Positions 1-10,322 of a DNA stretch of 64,000 nt are shown here, piece by piece. Under the pieces are notes generated by a model. That model worked only from the letters and a program-made list of their open reading frames with translations, ran no database searches and was not told where the DNA came from. This stretch comes from Mesorhizobium caraganae. GTDB lineage: Bacteria > Pseudomonadota > Alphaproteobacteria > Rhizobiales > Rhizobiaceae. The stretch's first letter is position 1; every line of letters begins with the position of its first letter. The position numbers were made by a program, and so were the translations under genes. Location: positions 1 to 64,000 of the forward strand of contig NZ_JAFCGY010000002.1 of the NCBI RefSeq assembly GCF_016836705.1. The letters are read 5' to 3'.

Positions 1-1
1 G

Positions 2-838
2 GCCGACGCCCGCGAAACTCGCGTCCGCGCCGAGGAGCGGCTGACCGCTGCCGACGTACGCCGGCTCGAGGTCGAGGCGCGCATCCAGGAAACGCTGAAC
101 ACGCCGCCGCATCTGGTCATCCGCCACACCGGTCTGGAAGCCGATAGCCCGATGCCAGAAATGGCCGAGATCGAGCGCCAACTCGACCGGCTGAAGGTCG
201 AGCGCGAGCGGCTTGGCGCTGTCAATCTGCGCGCCGAGGAAGAGCAAAAGGAACTCTCGGACCGGCTGGAGACCATCGTTTCCGAGCGCGAGGACATCAT
301 CGAGGCGATCCGCAAGCTGAGGCAAGCGATCCAGAGCCTGAACCGCGAGGGCCGCGAGCGGCTGCTCGCCGCCTTCGACGTCGTCAACGGTCATTTCCAG
401 CGGCTGTTCTCGCATCTGTTCGGCGGCGGTACGGCGGAACTGCAGCTGATCGAATCCGACGATCCGCTCGAAGCCGGGCTCGAAATCCTGGCACGTCCGC
501 CCGGCAAGAAGCCGCAAACGATGACGCTGCTCTCCGGCGGCGAGCAGGCGCTGACAGCGATGTCGCTGATCTTTGCCGTCTTCCTGACCAATCCGGCGCC
601 GATCTGCGTGCTCGACGAAGTCGACGCGCCGCTCGACGATCACAATGTCGAGCGTTTCTGCAATCTCATGGATGAAATGGCGGCGACCACCGAGACGCGC
701 TTCGTCATCATCACCCACAATCCGATCACCATGGCGCGCATGAACCGCCTGTTCGGCGTGACCATGGCCGAGCAGGGCGTCAGCCAACTGGTGTCGGTCG
801 ATCTGCAGGCCGCCGAGGCGATGCGCGAAGCGAGCTGA
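2..838 (+). CDS. smc: Chromosome segregation ATPase SMC, C-terminal part (5' end outside window)
   Basis: This is the distal end of an SMC protein, the DNA-entrapping ATPase that compacts and separates chromosomes together with ScpA/ScpB. The frame is open from base 2, so the N-terminal head, hinge and most of the coiled coil lie upstream. What is visible is the last heptad-rich coiled-coil stretch, then the C-terminal head lobe with the ABC signature [17 protein letters not shown], the Walker B segment [16 protein letters not shown] and the D-loop/H-loop region ending in FVIITHNP. The signature and Walker B motifs look intact. The gene ends at TGA 836-838. No neighbour is obviously co-transcribed; the next gene begins about 100 bases downstream. 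Confidence 0.96.
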   Translation, partial: ADARETRVRAEERLTAADVRRLEVEARIQETLNTPPHLVIRHTGLEADSPMPEMAEIERQLDRLKVERERLGAVNLRAEEEQKELSDRLETIVSEREDIIEAIRKLRQAIQSLNREGRERLLAAFDVVNGHFQRLFSHLFGGGTAELQLIESDDPLEAGLEILARPPGKKPQTMTLLSGGEQALTAMSLIFAVFLTNPAPICVLDEVDAPLDDHNVERFCNLMDEMAATTETRFVIITHNPITMARMNRLFGVTMAEQGVSQLVSVDLQAAEAMREAS

Positions 839-942
839 CGCGTCGGCTTGGCCAGTGGCCTCAACCCCGGCTTTCGACTATAGCACCAATGGAATGCAGC
901 CAATCGCCCTGATGGCTGGCTTGGTCATGTGTCTGGAGAACG

Positions 943-1929
943 TTGTTGCCTGTACTCGTCACCGGAGCCGCGGGATTCATCGGAAGCCATGTCTGCCATC
1001 ATCTGCTGAACCGCGGCGAAGCCGTCGTCGGCGTCGACAATATGAACGACTATTACGACCTGGCGCTGAAGGAAGGCCGGCTCGCCCGCCTCAAGCCACA
1101 CAACGGCTTTTCCTTTCACCAGCTCGACATCGCCGAACCCGGCGCTCTCGCCGATGCGCTGGCCGGACAAGGCATCGTCAAGGTCGTGCATCTGGCAGCA
1201 CAGGCGGGCGTGCGCCATTCGCTGGATAATCCCAGGCTCTATGTCCGTTCCAACGTGGTCGGCCATCTCGAAGTGCTCGAATTCTGCCGCGCAACGGTCG
1301 GCTTCGAGCATCTGGTCTATGCCTCGTCGAGTTCGGTCTATGGCGGCAACCGCAAGGTGCCGTTTGCCGAGACCGACCAGGTCGACAGGCCGGTCTCGCT
1401 CTACGCGGCCACCAAGAAGGCCGACGAGCTGATGAGCCACACCTATGCCCATCTCTTCGGCCTGCCGCAGACCGGCCTGCGCTTCTTCACCGTCTACGGT
1501 CCGTGGGGCCGGCCCGACATGGCCTATTGGCTGTTCACCCAGGCGATGCTCGAGGGCAAGCCGATCCGCGTCTTCAACGATGGCGAGATGTGGCGCGATT
1601 TCACCTATATCGACGATGTCGTGCGCGCCATCGTCGCCGTGCTCGACAAGCCGCCGGCGGAAGTGCCGCCATGCCGGATCTACAATGTCGGCAACAACCG
1701 GCCCGAGCGGCTGGACGATTTCATCGCCACGCTGGAGCGGCTGCTCGGCGTAACCGCGATGCGCAACAACGAGCCGATGCAGACCAGCGACGTCGAGCAG
1801 ACCTATGCCGACATGACGTTGCTGGAACGCGATTTCGGCTTTCGGCCGAGCGTCTCGATAGAGGACGGGCTGAAGAAATTCGTCGACTGGTACCGGTCGG
1901 AATGGATGGCAAAGTCGACAAAGAGCTGA
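943..1929 (+). CDS. UDP-glucuronate 4-epimerase-like NAD-dependent epimerase
   Basis: This is an extended short-chain dehydrogenase that probably interconverts UDP-glucuronate and UDP-galacturonate, a precursor of surface polysaccharides, in the cytoplasm. The 328 residues start with the NAD-binding glycine motif GAAGFIGSH, and the active-site pair is seen in YAATKKADE with an upstream SSSSVYG serine segment. DNMNDYYD after the second strand and GLRFFTVYGPWGRPDMA are typical of the glucuronate epimerase branch. Start: TTG at 943 lies a few bases after GGAGA (935-939); the TTG at 946 is an equally possible start and there is no ATG close by. Substrate is assigned by resemblance only; another UDP-sugar is possible. 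Confidence 0.85.
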   Translation: MLPVLVTGAAGFIGSHVCHHLLNRGEAVVGVDNMNDYYDLALKEGRLARLKPHNGFSFHQLDIAEPGALADALAGQGIVKVVHLAAQAGVRHSLDNPRLYVRSNVVGHLEVLEFCRATVGFEHLVYASSSSVYGGNRKVPFAETDQVDRPVSLYAATKKADELMSHTYAHLFGLPQTGLRFFTVYGPWGRPDMAYWLFTQAMLEGKPIRVFNDGEMWRDFTYIDDVVRAIVAVLDKPPAEVPPCRIYNVGNNRPERLDDFIATLERLLGVTAMRNNEPMQTSDVEQTYADMTLLERDFGFRPSVSIEDGLKKFVDWYRSEWMAKSTKS

Positions 1930-2069
1930 TTGCCGGGAATGACAGGTCGCGGGAACATCAAGTTGCCCGCCGCCCGTTCGATGGGATTTTCGCGGCTGAA
2001 GGGATGGAAATTTAAGCGCAAGCTGCGAGACTGACGCGACGTCAAAGGCGACAGCGCGGGAGGCTTGCG

Positions 2070-2615
2070 GTGGACCTGAACTACGATTTTGAGATGCAGT
2101 CGATCTTTCCGAAGGCCGTCTGGCTTGTCCCGGAATGCAAGGGGTTACTGGAAGGGCAGAAGATCGCCCACAATATGAAAGGCAACTACGTCACGGCCTT
2201 TGTCGATGCGGCAACCGCCGTTGCGCTTTGGCGCGAGAGCCCGGAACTGAGATCGACGATCATAAAGGCGGGCTGGAGCACGCTGCCTTACGAAGGCGAA
2301 GCGGATGCAGGCAAGGCTCAATTTCTGATCCCCAAATTGATGGAAATCCATACCAAAGCCGCCAGTGGCGCCTATGGTGCGGAAGCCGTCCGCAACGCCG
2401 TGCATCACCTTCATCTCTTTACCAGGAAGCTGACCATAGGCGAGATTCTCGATGCGAACGGCAAGCCGACATGCTCGGATCTGACCCGGCAGAGAATGAG
2501 CAACGCCCGGCCGGCGTCGAAATTCGACGCCAACAAGGCGGTGATGGCAATGGTCTCCGACCCCAAAAATCGTCCCGCGCGCGAGACGACGATGCACGCC
2601 AGCCAAACCGACTGA
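2070..2615 (+). CDS. Hypothetical protein, 181 residues
   Basis: I do not recognise a family. The GTG start at 2070 follows a good GGGAGG ribosome site just upstream. The protein lacks a signal peptide and membrane segments. It is mixed alpha/beta in character, with a conserved-looking middle (KGNYVTAFVDAATAVALWRE) and a C-terminal third rich in charged and small residues. Base composition matches the flanking core genes. It stands alone between the epimerase and a gene-poor stretch. An overlapping plus-strand frame is also open here, but its composition looks like a shadow. Confidence 0.6.
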   Translation: MDLNYDFEMQSIFPKAVWLVPECKGLLEGQKIAHNMKGNYVTAFVDAATAVALWRESPELRSTIIKAGWSTLPYEGEADAGKAQFLIPKLMEIHTKAASGAYGAEAVRNAVHHLHLFTRKLTIGEILDANGKPTCSDLTRQRMSNARPASKFDANKAVMAMVSDPKNRPARETTMHASQTD

Positions 2616-2807
2616 AGCGGGTCCCGGCCTGTTCGGCCGCGCAGCACGCATCTTTGGCCGCAAGACGAACTGATTGTCTTGTCGGATCAACGCGCAACTT
2701 CGGTCGCTTGAAAACGATGGGACGCGTGGCGTCCTCAACTCAACTCATTCTCCCAAAAAAGTTGCGCGAACGAGTTCGTGTTGGTCGCCAATTCGGCAGG
2801 CGCCCGT

Positions 2808-2882
2808 TTATCGGAGGCCAAAGAAGCTCAGTATCGCAATCACGATGACCACTGCTCCGACGACCCAAATTATGTTGTTCAC
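2808..2882 (-). CDS. 24-residue single-span membrane peptide
   Basis: A very short reading frame reads GTG (2882-2880) to TAA (2810-2808). The product starts MNNIIWVVGA, continues with an unbroken hydrophobic run of valine, isoleucine and alanine, and ends LSFFGLR, so it is essentially one transmembrane helix with a positive C-terminus. A strong GGGAGAG ribosome site sits about five bases before the GTG. Short peptides of this pattern (NIIxxVGxxVxVxAxLSFxGLR) recur in Rhizobiales genomes from general knowledge; their function is unknown. The start site, the hydrophobic pattern and a candidate stress promoter upstream together make it likely to be real. Confidence 0.65.
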   Translation of the reverse strand: MNNIIWVVGAVVIVIAILSFFGLR

Positions 2883-2915
2883 AATATCTCTCCCGAAAAT
2901 TTGTTGCTGAGAGTG

Positions 2916-2941
2916 AACTCGTCAGAGCCTACTAATGTTCC
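2916..2941 (-). promoter_or_regulatory. Candidate EcfG (general stress response) promoter
   Basis: Read on the minus strand, GGAAC (2941-2937) is followed after 18 bases by GTT (2918-2916), close to the alphaproteobacterial EcfG/RpoE2 pattern of GGAAC and a GTT-containing -10. It lies about 35 bases before the GTG of the 24-residue membrane peptide. The match is by eye and the spacing is at the long end. Confidence 0.4.
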
Positions 2942-3118
2942 CGCATTTTTCTGCGTCGAAACGAATGGCCGCCATCCGTATCGTCTGCCGTCAGACTAAG
3001 GTCCGAACTGGGTATGACTGAAGTCCTGGCGTCAAAGCCATAGGTCGAAGGTGAGCAACCTATGCCCTCCCAATACATTGCAACCAGGCTGCCGAGTATG
3101 AGTCCCTTCATCGGCGGT

Positions 3119-3164
3119 CAATCGGGTGCCCGCCATTCTCCAGAGACTAGCGGGCACCCGATTG
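3119..3164. repeat. Perfect 15-bp inverted repeat (stem-loop)
   Basis: CAATCGGGTGCCCGC (3119-3133) and its exact reverse complement (3150-3164) flank a 16-base loop. There is no T-run after it on either strand, so it is not a textbook terminator. It ends about 45 bases before the GTG of the next gene and could be a protein site, an RNA structure or an insertion remnant. Confidence 0.7.
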
Positions 3165-3210
3165 TCGTGGGACCGCCAATCGGCGTGACGTTTCAATAAC
3201 GAGGCTAATA

Positions 3211-3444
3211 GTGACCTTTGTCCAGAGATCCGTGCGTGAACGCGCAACCACCCGACCCGCAAACGACAACGACAGTCCTACGGAAGTTTCTTCGGTCCTT
3301 GACCTCATACCGGTGGCTGACGACGACAAGGTCGCTGACCTTGTCAGGCGAACAGAGCGCCTGGCAATCGCCGTGCTTATCGCGATGGCGATTTTGCTGA
3401 TCTTGGCACCGGTGGCTTACTTTGCACTTTCTTACGGAATCTGA
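3211..3444 (+). CDS. Small membrane protein with one C-terminal helix
   Basis: This 77-residue product is not a family I recognise. Residues 1 to about 48 are polar and charged (cytoplasmic in a typical topology), followed by one hydrophobic helix, IAVLIAMAILLILAPVAYFA, and a short tail SYGI, suggesting a tail-anchored inner membrane protein. The GTG start at 3211 has a GAGG a few bases upstream. A weak EcfG-like match (GGGAC then CGTT) lies about 20 to 40 bases before the start, which would group it with its small-protein neighbours, but this is speculative. Confidence 0.5.
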   Translation: MTFVQRSVRERATTRPANDNDSPTEVSSVLDLIPVADDDKVADLVRRTERLAIAVLIAMAILLILAPVAYFALSYGI

Positions 3445-3781
3445 GGCGGCCTGCTTGGTCGTCTTCTCGGAAATCGTGAAAGGCCGAGGGTCTTCCTCGC
3501 AAGACAGATGCTTCACATCACAAATCAGGTGATCGAACGCGAGGGCATTCGAGGGGACGTGCACAACGCTGCCTTGTGGAAGTTGCGCAACTCCTTGTGG
3601 TCAGCTTTGAAGAAGCGTCCTGCCAACAAGACCTGGTGTCGAAATTCCCTTTGGACATGCCGTATTGCGCGGGAGCGTCGATCACTGATCGCGCCGCGAG
3701 AACCGACGACGCCACTCGGAACCAAAGGGATGGGAGGTGGTTATCCCCGCGAAGGGATGATTAGTAGATGGATATATTGCA
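3445..3781. other. Intergenic stretch, no gene recognised
   Basis: No protein family or RNA gene was recognised in these 337 bases. Several overlapping short frames are open in different directions but none has a ribosome site or a plausible product. The only feature supported is the candidate promoter at 3718-3742 near the downstream end. Confidence 0.5.
3718..3742 (+). promoter_or_regulatory. Candidate EcfG-type promoter before the His-rich protein gene
   Basis: GGAAC (3718-3722) followed by 16 bases and GGTT (3739-3742) matches the EcfG -35/-10 pattern of alphaproteobacteria, and it lies 40 bases before the ATG at 3782. This is by-eye motif matching. Confidence 0.45.
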
Positions 3782-4075
3782 ATGAAAACAATGCTCGTGA
3801 GCGCTTTGGCGCTGTTCATCGCGATGCCGGCGATAGCTTCGGCAGCCGAAGCTGACGTAATCATCGCGACCCACCATCGACATCACCACAAGACCGTCAA
3901 GATCATCAATGACCAGGGTCAACGCCTTCATCACCGTAAACACGGCACGGTTGCCTTTTACGACCACGGCCGCAGACATCATCGTCCGGATACTGTTGTC
4001 GTGACCGGCTCGATCGAGCGTCGCCACCATCGGCATCATCATCCCGTCATCATCCAGGACGACAGCGACTACTGA
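3782..4075 (+). CDS. Histidine-rich secreted protein
   Basis: A 97-residue protein with a clear Sec signal peptide (Met-Lys start, hydrophobic core LVSALALFIAMPA, likely cut after IASAAE or ASA). The mature part is dominated by histidine clusters (THHRHHHK, RRHHRP, ERRHHRHHHP) separated by short beta-like segments (TVAFYDHG, TVVVTGS), and ends acidic (DDSDY). Such a composition suggests a periplasmic metal-binding or buffering role (Zn, Ni, Cu), but no family is assigned. The ribosome site is weak. A candidate EcfG promoter is 40 bases upstream, so stress induction is a reasonable guess. Confidence 0.65.
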   Translation: MKTMLVSALALFIAMPAIASAAEADVIIATHHRHHHKTVKIINDQGQRLHHRKHGTVAFYDHGRRHHRPDTVVVTGSIERRHHRHHHPVIIQDDSDY

Positions 4076-4192
4076 TCCTCTTCGCACGGCCCGGCTCTGT
4101 GGATGGAGTCGGGTCGCGTAGGGAGCCAGATAGCCGCTGACGACAGCCATTCATGGCATCTGTAAATCATTGATTTCAAAAGGCATGTGAAT

Positions 4193-4267
4193 TGGCTGGG
4201 GCGCCAGGATTCGAACCTGGGGATGTCGGTACCAAAAACCGATGCCTTACCACTTGGCGACGCCCCA
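4193..4267 (-). tRNA. tRNA-Gln (anticodon TTG)
   Basis: The minus strand gives a full cloverleaf: acceptor TGGGGCG pairing with CGCCCCA, the D-arm with AAGTGGTAAGGC, anticodon stem TCGGT/ACCGA around loop TTTTGGT (anticodon TTG), T-arm with GGTTCGAATCC, discriminator G and an encoded CCA at the 3' end (4195-4193). The encoded CCA is usual in proteobacteria. Confidence 0.96.
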
Positions 4268-4376
4268 GCAGGCGGGCTTTGCCCGCTGCGCGCGGCCTTA
4301 TAGGACGAGCGGCACGAAAGCTCAATGCCGAGTTGGCCCTGTGCAAAACTGATCCACCGCCTGGCACGGGCGCCCG

Positions 4377-4721
4377 CTATTCGCCCCAGACCGCCAGCTC
4401 ATTGCCAGCCGGATCGTTGAAGTGGAACCGCCTGCCGCCCGGAAACGAGAAGATCGGCTTGACGATCGTGCCGCCGGCATTCTCCACAGCGTCGAGGGTT
4501 GCTTCCAGGTCTTGCGAATAAAGCACCGGCAGCGGTTTGGCCGGCGCCTCCGCGCCCTCGGCCTGGAAACCGCCGTCGAGCCCTTCGCCAAAGGCTGAAT
4601 AGGTCGGCCCGTAATCGGTGAACGACCATGAGAAGGCCGCGCTGTAGAACGCCTTGACGCTGTCCAGCGTTCCGCCGGTCGCAGGCAATTCCAGATAGTC
4701 GAGTTTTCCGTTGAGTTTCAT
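4377..4721 (-). CDS. VOC-fold (glyoxalase/bleomycin-resistance-like) protein
   Basis: A 114-residue single-module vicinal-oxygen-chelate protein, with one paired beta-alpha-beta-beta-beta unit: an N-terminal strand LDYLELPATG, a helix DSVKAFYSAAF and a C-terminal FHFNDPAGNELAVWGE typical of this fold. The family includes lyases, dioxygenases and resistance proteins, so the substrate cannot be named. I place the start at ATG 4721 because it follows GGGAG; an open extension to 4919 has no start signal and poor codon character. It is divergent from ppdK with about 215 bases between. Confidence 0.8.
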   Translation of the reverse strand: MKLNGKLDYLELPATGGTLDSVKAFYSAAFSWSFTDYGPTYSAFGEGLDGGFQAEGAEAPAKPLPVLYSQDLEATLDAVENAGGTIVKPIFSFPGGRRFHFNDPAGNELAVWGE

Positions 4722-4936
4722 CACGCTACTCCCAACTTGTTCATGATATGTTCTATATCGCGGGCAGCTGGTCGGCAAGTCTTTTTGACGCAGCTTTTGC
4801 TTAATCGATTGTAGTGGCCAGGCTTGGCTGACCACGCCTTGCCTTTCGCACTGCAGCATAATAACGCTCGGGTCGGACGCGGGGGAACCGGGCTTTGGCT
4901 CCGGTGTTGTTTCTTCCAAGGACTTGGAGGGCGAGC

Positions 4937-7642
<2,706 letters not shown>

Positions 7643-7666
7643 TTTCGACATAGTTCTTTCCGCGTC

Positions 7667-7702
7667 GCGCAAATGGCCACCCCAGGGGTGGCCATTTGGC
7701 GC
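7667..7702 (+). terminator. Hairpin after ppdK, probable terminator
   Basis: AAATGGCCACCCC (7671-7683) pairs with GGGGTGGCCATTT (7685-7697), and flanking GCGC bases extend the stem with one bulged base. The loop is minimal. It starts about 25 bases after the ppdK stop. The following sequence is only moderately T-rich (with a second small inverted repeat CTTACGATTTTGTAAG), so it may also act as an RNA-stabilising stem. Confidence 0.65.
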
Positions 7703-7817
7703 TAAGCTTACGATTTTGTAAGCAAATTCACGCTGATGTGCGCGGCTCAGCACGCAATCCCGACATCGTTTCTGCCCAATTTCACGGTCCCCCAACCCGC
7801 CCGGTGCCGAGAAACAG

Positions 7818-8918
7818 ATGTTGCAGATTTCGCCCAAACCCTTCCGCTCGATCCTGATCCTCCAGACCAAGTTCATCGGCGATATTGTTCTCTCCTCCAC
7901 GCTCGCCAGGAACCTGCAGCTCGAATATCCCGGCGTCAGGATCGTTTTTCTCTGTGAGGCCCGCCTCGCCAGCTTCGTGACCGCGCACGGCATCGCCTCG
8001 GAGGTCGTGACCTTCCGCCGCGCGGCCATGCGCGGCACCCCGCTGGAGCGGGGGCGCGAACTCTATTCGATGATCAGCAAGCTGCGCCAATTTCGCTTCG
8101 ACCTGACCATCGATCTCACCGATTCAAAGACCTCGCGCATCATCGTCAGGTTCCTCAATGCCAGGACCCGCATCGGCTACAATCCCTCGGAAAGGCCGCT
8201 GCGTTGGCACGAGCGTCAGCCGGCCAACCTGTTTGCCAGGCCGTTCGGCTTTGGCGAGCAGCACTATCTCTACCGCTATCTCTCGCCGCTCGAGCCGCTT
8301 GGCGTGGCTCTGCGCGTGCGTGCGCCGTCGATCCGGCCATTGCCGCTGGAGACGGCGAGGGCCCAGGCATTGCTGGATAGACATCGCCTGCGCCCGAACG
8401 GTTTCATCGCCGTGCATGCCGGCGCGAGCTTTCACGGCCGGCGCTGGCAGCATGAACGCTTCGCCGCTGTGATCGACACGATTGCGCGCGAAACCGGACT
8501 GGACTTTGTGCTGGTCGGCGGTCCGGACGAGCGCAAGCCGGCCGAGCAGATCCTCGCCAGTGGCGCGCCGATCGTCAACCTCGTCGGCGCTCTGTCGCTG
8601 GAAACGCTGCTGGCGGTGTTGCAGCAGGCGCGACTGTTTGTCGGCAATGAGAGCGGCCCCATGCACATGGCAGCCGCCGCCGGAACACCGGTTGTCGGCC
8701 TGTATGGCCTGACCAGCCCGGCCGTTTGGGGGCCGGTCGGCGTGCCCAGCCTCGCTTTGCAGCCGTCCATGCCGTGCAATTGCGTCGCGGGCAGCCTGTG
8801 CAATCCGCTCGATCCCAGCAAGGCGTGCTGCGTCTGGCGCCTGGAGGTCGAACCGGTCGTCGCCGCGGTGCGCCAAGTCCTGTCGCGGACGCAAGTGGAG
8901 CTGGAACACGCCGTCTGA
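7818..8918 (+). CDS. Glycosyltransferase family 9 (heptosyltransferase-like)
   Basis: A 366-residue cytoplasmic GT-B enzyme of family 9, whose best known members add ADP-heptose to the LPS core. Domain evidence: N-terminal SILILQTKFIGDIVLSSTLARNL, which matches the nucleotide-sugar-heptosyltransferase opening, an internal HAGASFHGRRW, and the C-terminal donor site LFVGNESGPMHMAAAAGTPVVGLYGLTSP. Rhizobial cores usually lack typical heptose, so the actual donor may be different. The start at ATG 7818 has no strong ribosome site but begins the conserved region at the right distance. It is followed by a 13-bp stem-loop, so it seems monocistronic. Confidence 0.87.
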   Translation: MLQISPKPFRSILILQTKFIGDIVLSSTLARNLQLEYPGVRIVFLCEARLASFVTAHGIASEVVTFRRAAMRGTPLERGRELYSMISKLRQFRFDLTIDLTDSKTSRIIVRFLNARTRIGYNPSERPLRWHERQPANLFARPFGFGEQHYLYRYLSPLEPLGVALRVRAPSIRPLPLETARAQALLDRHRLRPNGFIAVHAGASFHGRRWQHERFAAVIDTIARETGLDFVLVGGPDERKPAEQILASGAPIVNLVGALSLETLLAVLQQARLFVGNESGPMHMAAAAGTPVVGLYGLTSPAVWGPVGVPSLALQPSMPCNCVAGSLCNPLDPSKACCVWRLEVEPVVAAVRQVLSRTQVELEHAV

Positions 8919-8939
8919 TGGTGCGCGGCGGTCACATTG

Positions 8940-8978
8940 TCGGGATATCGGCTTTCTGCATGGCCGATATCCCGATTT
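8940..8978 (+). terminator. 13-bp stem-loop terminator
   Basis: TCGGGATATCGGC (8940-8952) and GCCGATATCCCGA (8963-8975) form a perfect 13-bp stem with a 10-base loop and are followed by TTT. It lies about 20 bases after the glycosyltransferase stop. Confidence 0.75.
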
Positions 8979-9008
8979 CCGCCTTGTTGCAGGTCTTGGG
9001 ATGCGGCT

Positions 9009-9779
9009 ATGACAGCGCCGATTCTGAAACAAAACAGGCATCCCTTGCAAAAGCTGCTTTGCGCCATCGCTCTATCGGTCTGGGCCGCGTCGGCGGCCCA
9101 CGCGGCGCCGCTTGTCGAGCCGACGCTGCGCCTCAAGGCGGACGCGAGCGGCAATGTGGGCCGCGTCGCGCTCACGCTCGACGCCTGCGGCGGGCAGACC
9201 GATACGAGGATACTTTCGGCCCTGGTGGAGAACCGGATTCCGGCGACGATCTTCGTCACCGGCATCTGGCTGAAGCGCAATGCCGCCGCCGTCGAGATCA
9301 TGCGCGCGCATCCCGAGCTGTTCGAACTGGAAAACCATGGCGGCCGCCACATCCCGGCCGTCGACACGCCGCAAAAAATCTACGGCATCCGCAGCGCCGG
9401 CAGCCCTGAAGCGGTGCGGGCCGAAGTCGAGTCGGGCGCGGCCGCTCTCGCGCGAACCGGCGAGCCGGCGCCGAAATGGTTTCGCGGCGCGACCGCCGAA
9501 TACAGCCCGTCGGCCATCGCCATGATCCGCAAGCTCGGCTTCAAGATCGCCGGCTTTTCGATAAACGGCGATGGCGGCTCGTTGCTCGGCGCTAAGGAAA
9601 CCGCCCGCCGCATCGGCGCCGCCAGGGATGGCGATGTCATCATCGCCCACATCAACCAGCCGACCCACGCGGCCGGCGAGGGCGTGGTGCAAGGTCTGCT
9701 GGCGTTGAAGGCCAAGGGCCTCACCTTCGTCCGCCTCGACGAAGCCGATGGCGTCGGCAATGACGGCACGACGGATTAG
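9009..9779 (+). CDS. Secreted polysaccharide deacetylase-like protein
   Basis: A 256-residue exported protein with the carbohydrate esterase 4 fold. From the ATG at 9009 there is a classical signal peptide (hydrophobic core LLCAIALSVWAAS, cut after AAHA). The mature part has RVALTLDACGG, the equivalent of the TFDDG catalytic/metal Asp motif, ATIFVTGIWLKRN as the second conserved strand, ELENHGGRHIP with the metal His segment (usually NHTxxH), WFRGATAEYS in place of RxPxG, and DVIIAHIN at the C-terminus. The atypical motifs suggest a distant branch; deacetylation of a cell-surface glycan is an inference. The open frame extends to 8937 but the signal peptide fixes the start. Confidence 0.75.
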   Translation: MTAPILKQNRHPLQKLLCAIALSVWAASAAHAAPLVEPTLRLKADASGNVGRVALTLDACGGQTDTRILSALVENRIPATIFVTGIWLKRNAAAVEIMRAHPELFELENHGGRHIPAVDTPQKIYGIRSAGSPEAVRAEVESGAAALARTGEPAPKWFRGATAEYSPSAIAMIRKLGFKIAGFSINGDGGSLLGAKETARRIGAARDGDVIIAHINQPTHAAGEGVVQGLLALKAKGLTFVRLDEADGVGNDGTTD

Positions 9780-9863
9780 GTTGCGGTGCTGGCTGTGTTC
9801 ATCGCAGTCTGACAGCGCATCTCCGACATTCGAGATTAGCCGAGGCCGCGCAACTTCGTCCTC

Positions 9864-10322
9864 CTAGGTCATGTGGACGGATTTGAGCAAGATGAAGCCT
9901 GCGGCGAGAGCGACAAAGGATGCGAAGTTTCGCTTCGTCTTCGCGCAGCGTAGCGCCACGCGTTTGAAGCGCTTGAGCTTTCCGACTGCTTGCTCGATTC
10001 GTGCGCGGCCTTTGTAGAGGGCCTTGGCGAAGAAGCCGAGCCTTTGCCTCTCGTTGGCTTTGTGAGGGATGACGGGAATGATGCCGCGTTCCCGCGCCGC
10101 TAGCCGATTAGCCTTGCTGGCATATCCCTTGTCACCGAGGGCAGCACGAGGAACGACATCAGAACCAAGCCCAAGCAGGATGGGAAAGTGGGGTGCGTCG
10201 CCATTCTCACCACCAGTTACATTGAATGCGATGGGATGGCCGTCGAAATCGGTTTTCAGATGGATTTTGGTCGAGAAGCCGCCGCGTGAGCGACCGAGTG
10301 CCTGATTTTCCTGCCCCCTTTT
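9864..10322 (-). CDS. IS5-family transposase, C-terminal frame (orfB, read by -1 frameshift)
   Basis: In the -1 frame from the A4G5 run, 152 codons continue the DDE transposase: GGFSTKIHLKTDFDGHP, then the second Asp in AALGDKGYASKANR and the Glu in YKGRARIEQAVGKLKRF, ending at TAG 9866-9864. Together with the Asp in orfA the DDE triad is complete, so the fused product could be active. There is no independent ribosome site of note, which supports translation by frameshift rather than as a separate protein. Confidence 0.82.
   Translation of the reverse strand, partial: KRGQENQALGRSRGGFSTKIHLKTDFDGHPIAFNVTGGENGDAPHFPILLGLGSDVVPRAALGDKGYASKANRLAARERGIIPVIPHKANERQRLGFFAKALYKGRARIEQAVGKLKRFKRVALRCAKTKRNFASFVALAAGFILLKSVHMT

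Larger units (their letters stand above)
2616..3210. other. Gene-poor stretch with one small minus-strand gene and a stem-loop
   Basis: These 595 bases hold no convincing ordinary-sized gene. The supported contents are a 24-codon membrane peptide gene on the minus strand (2808-2882), a candidate extracytoplasmic-sigma promoter for it (2916-2941) and a perfect 15-bp inverted repeat (3119-3164). Nothing else was recognised in the remainder. Confidence 0.5.

Noticed and set aside
4193..4267. Integration site (attB) at tRNA-Gln
   Set aside because: No integrase or repeated tRNA 3' end was found near it, so there is no sign of an island inserted there.
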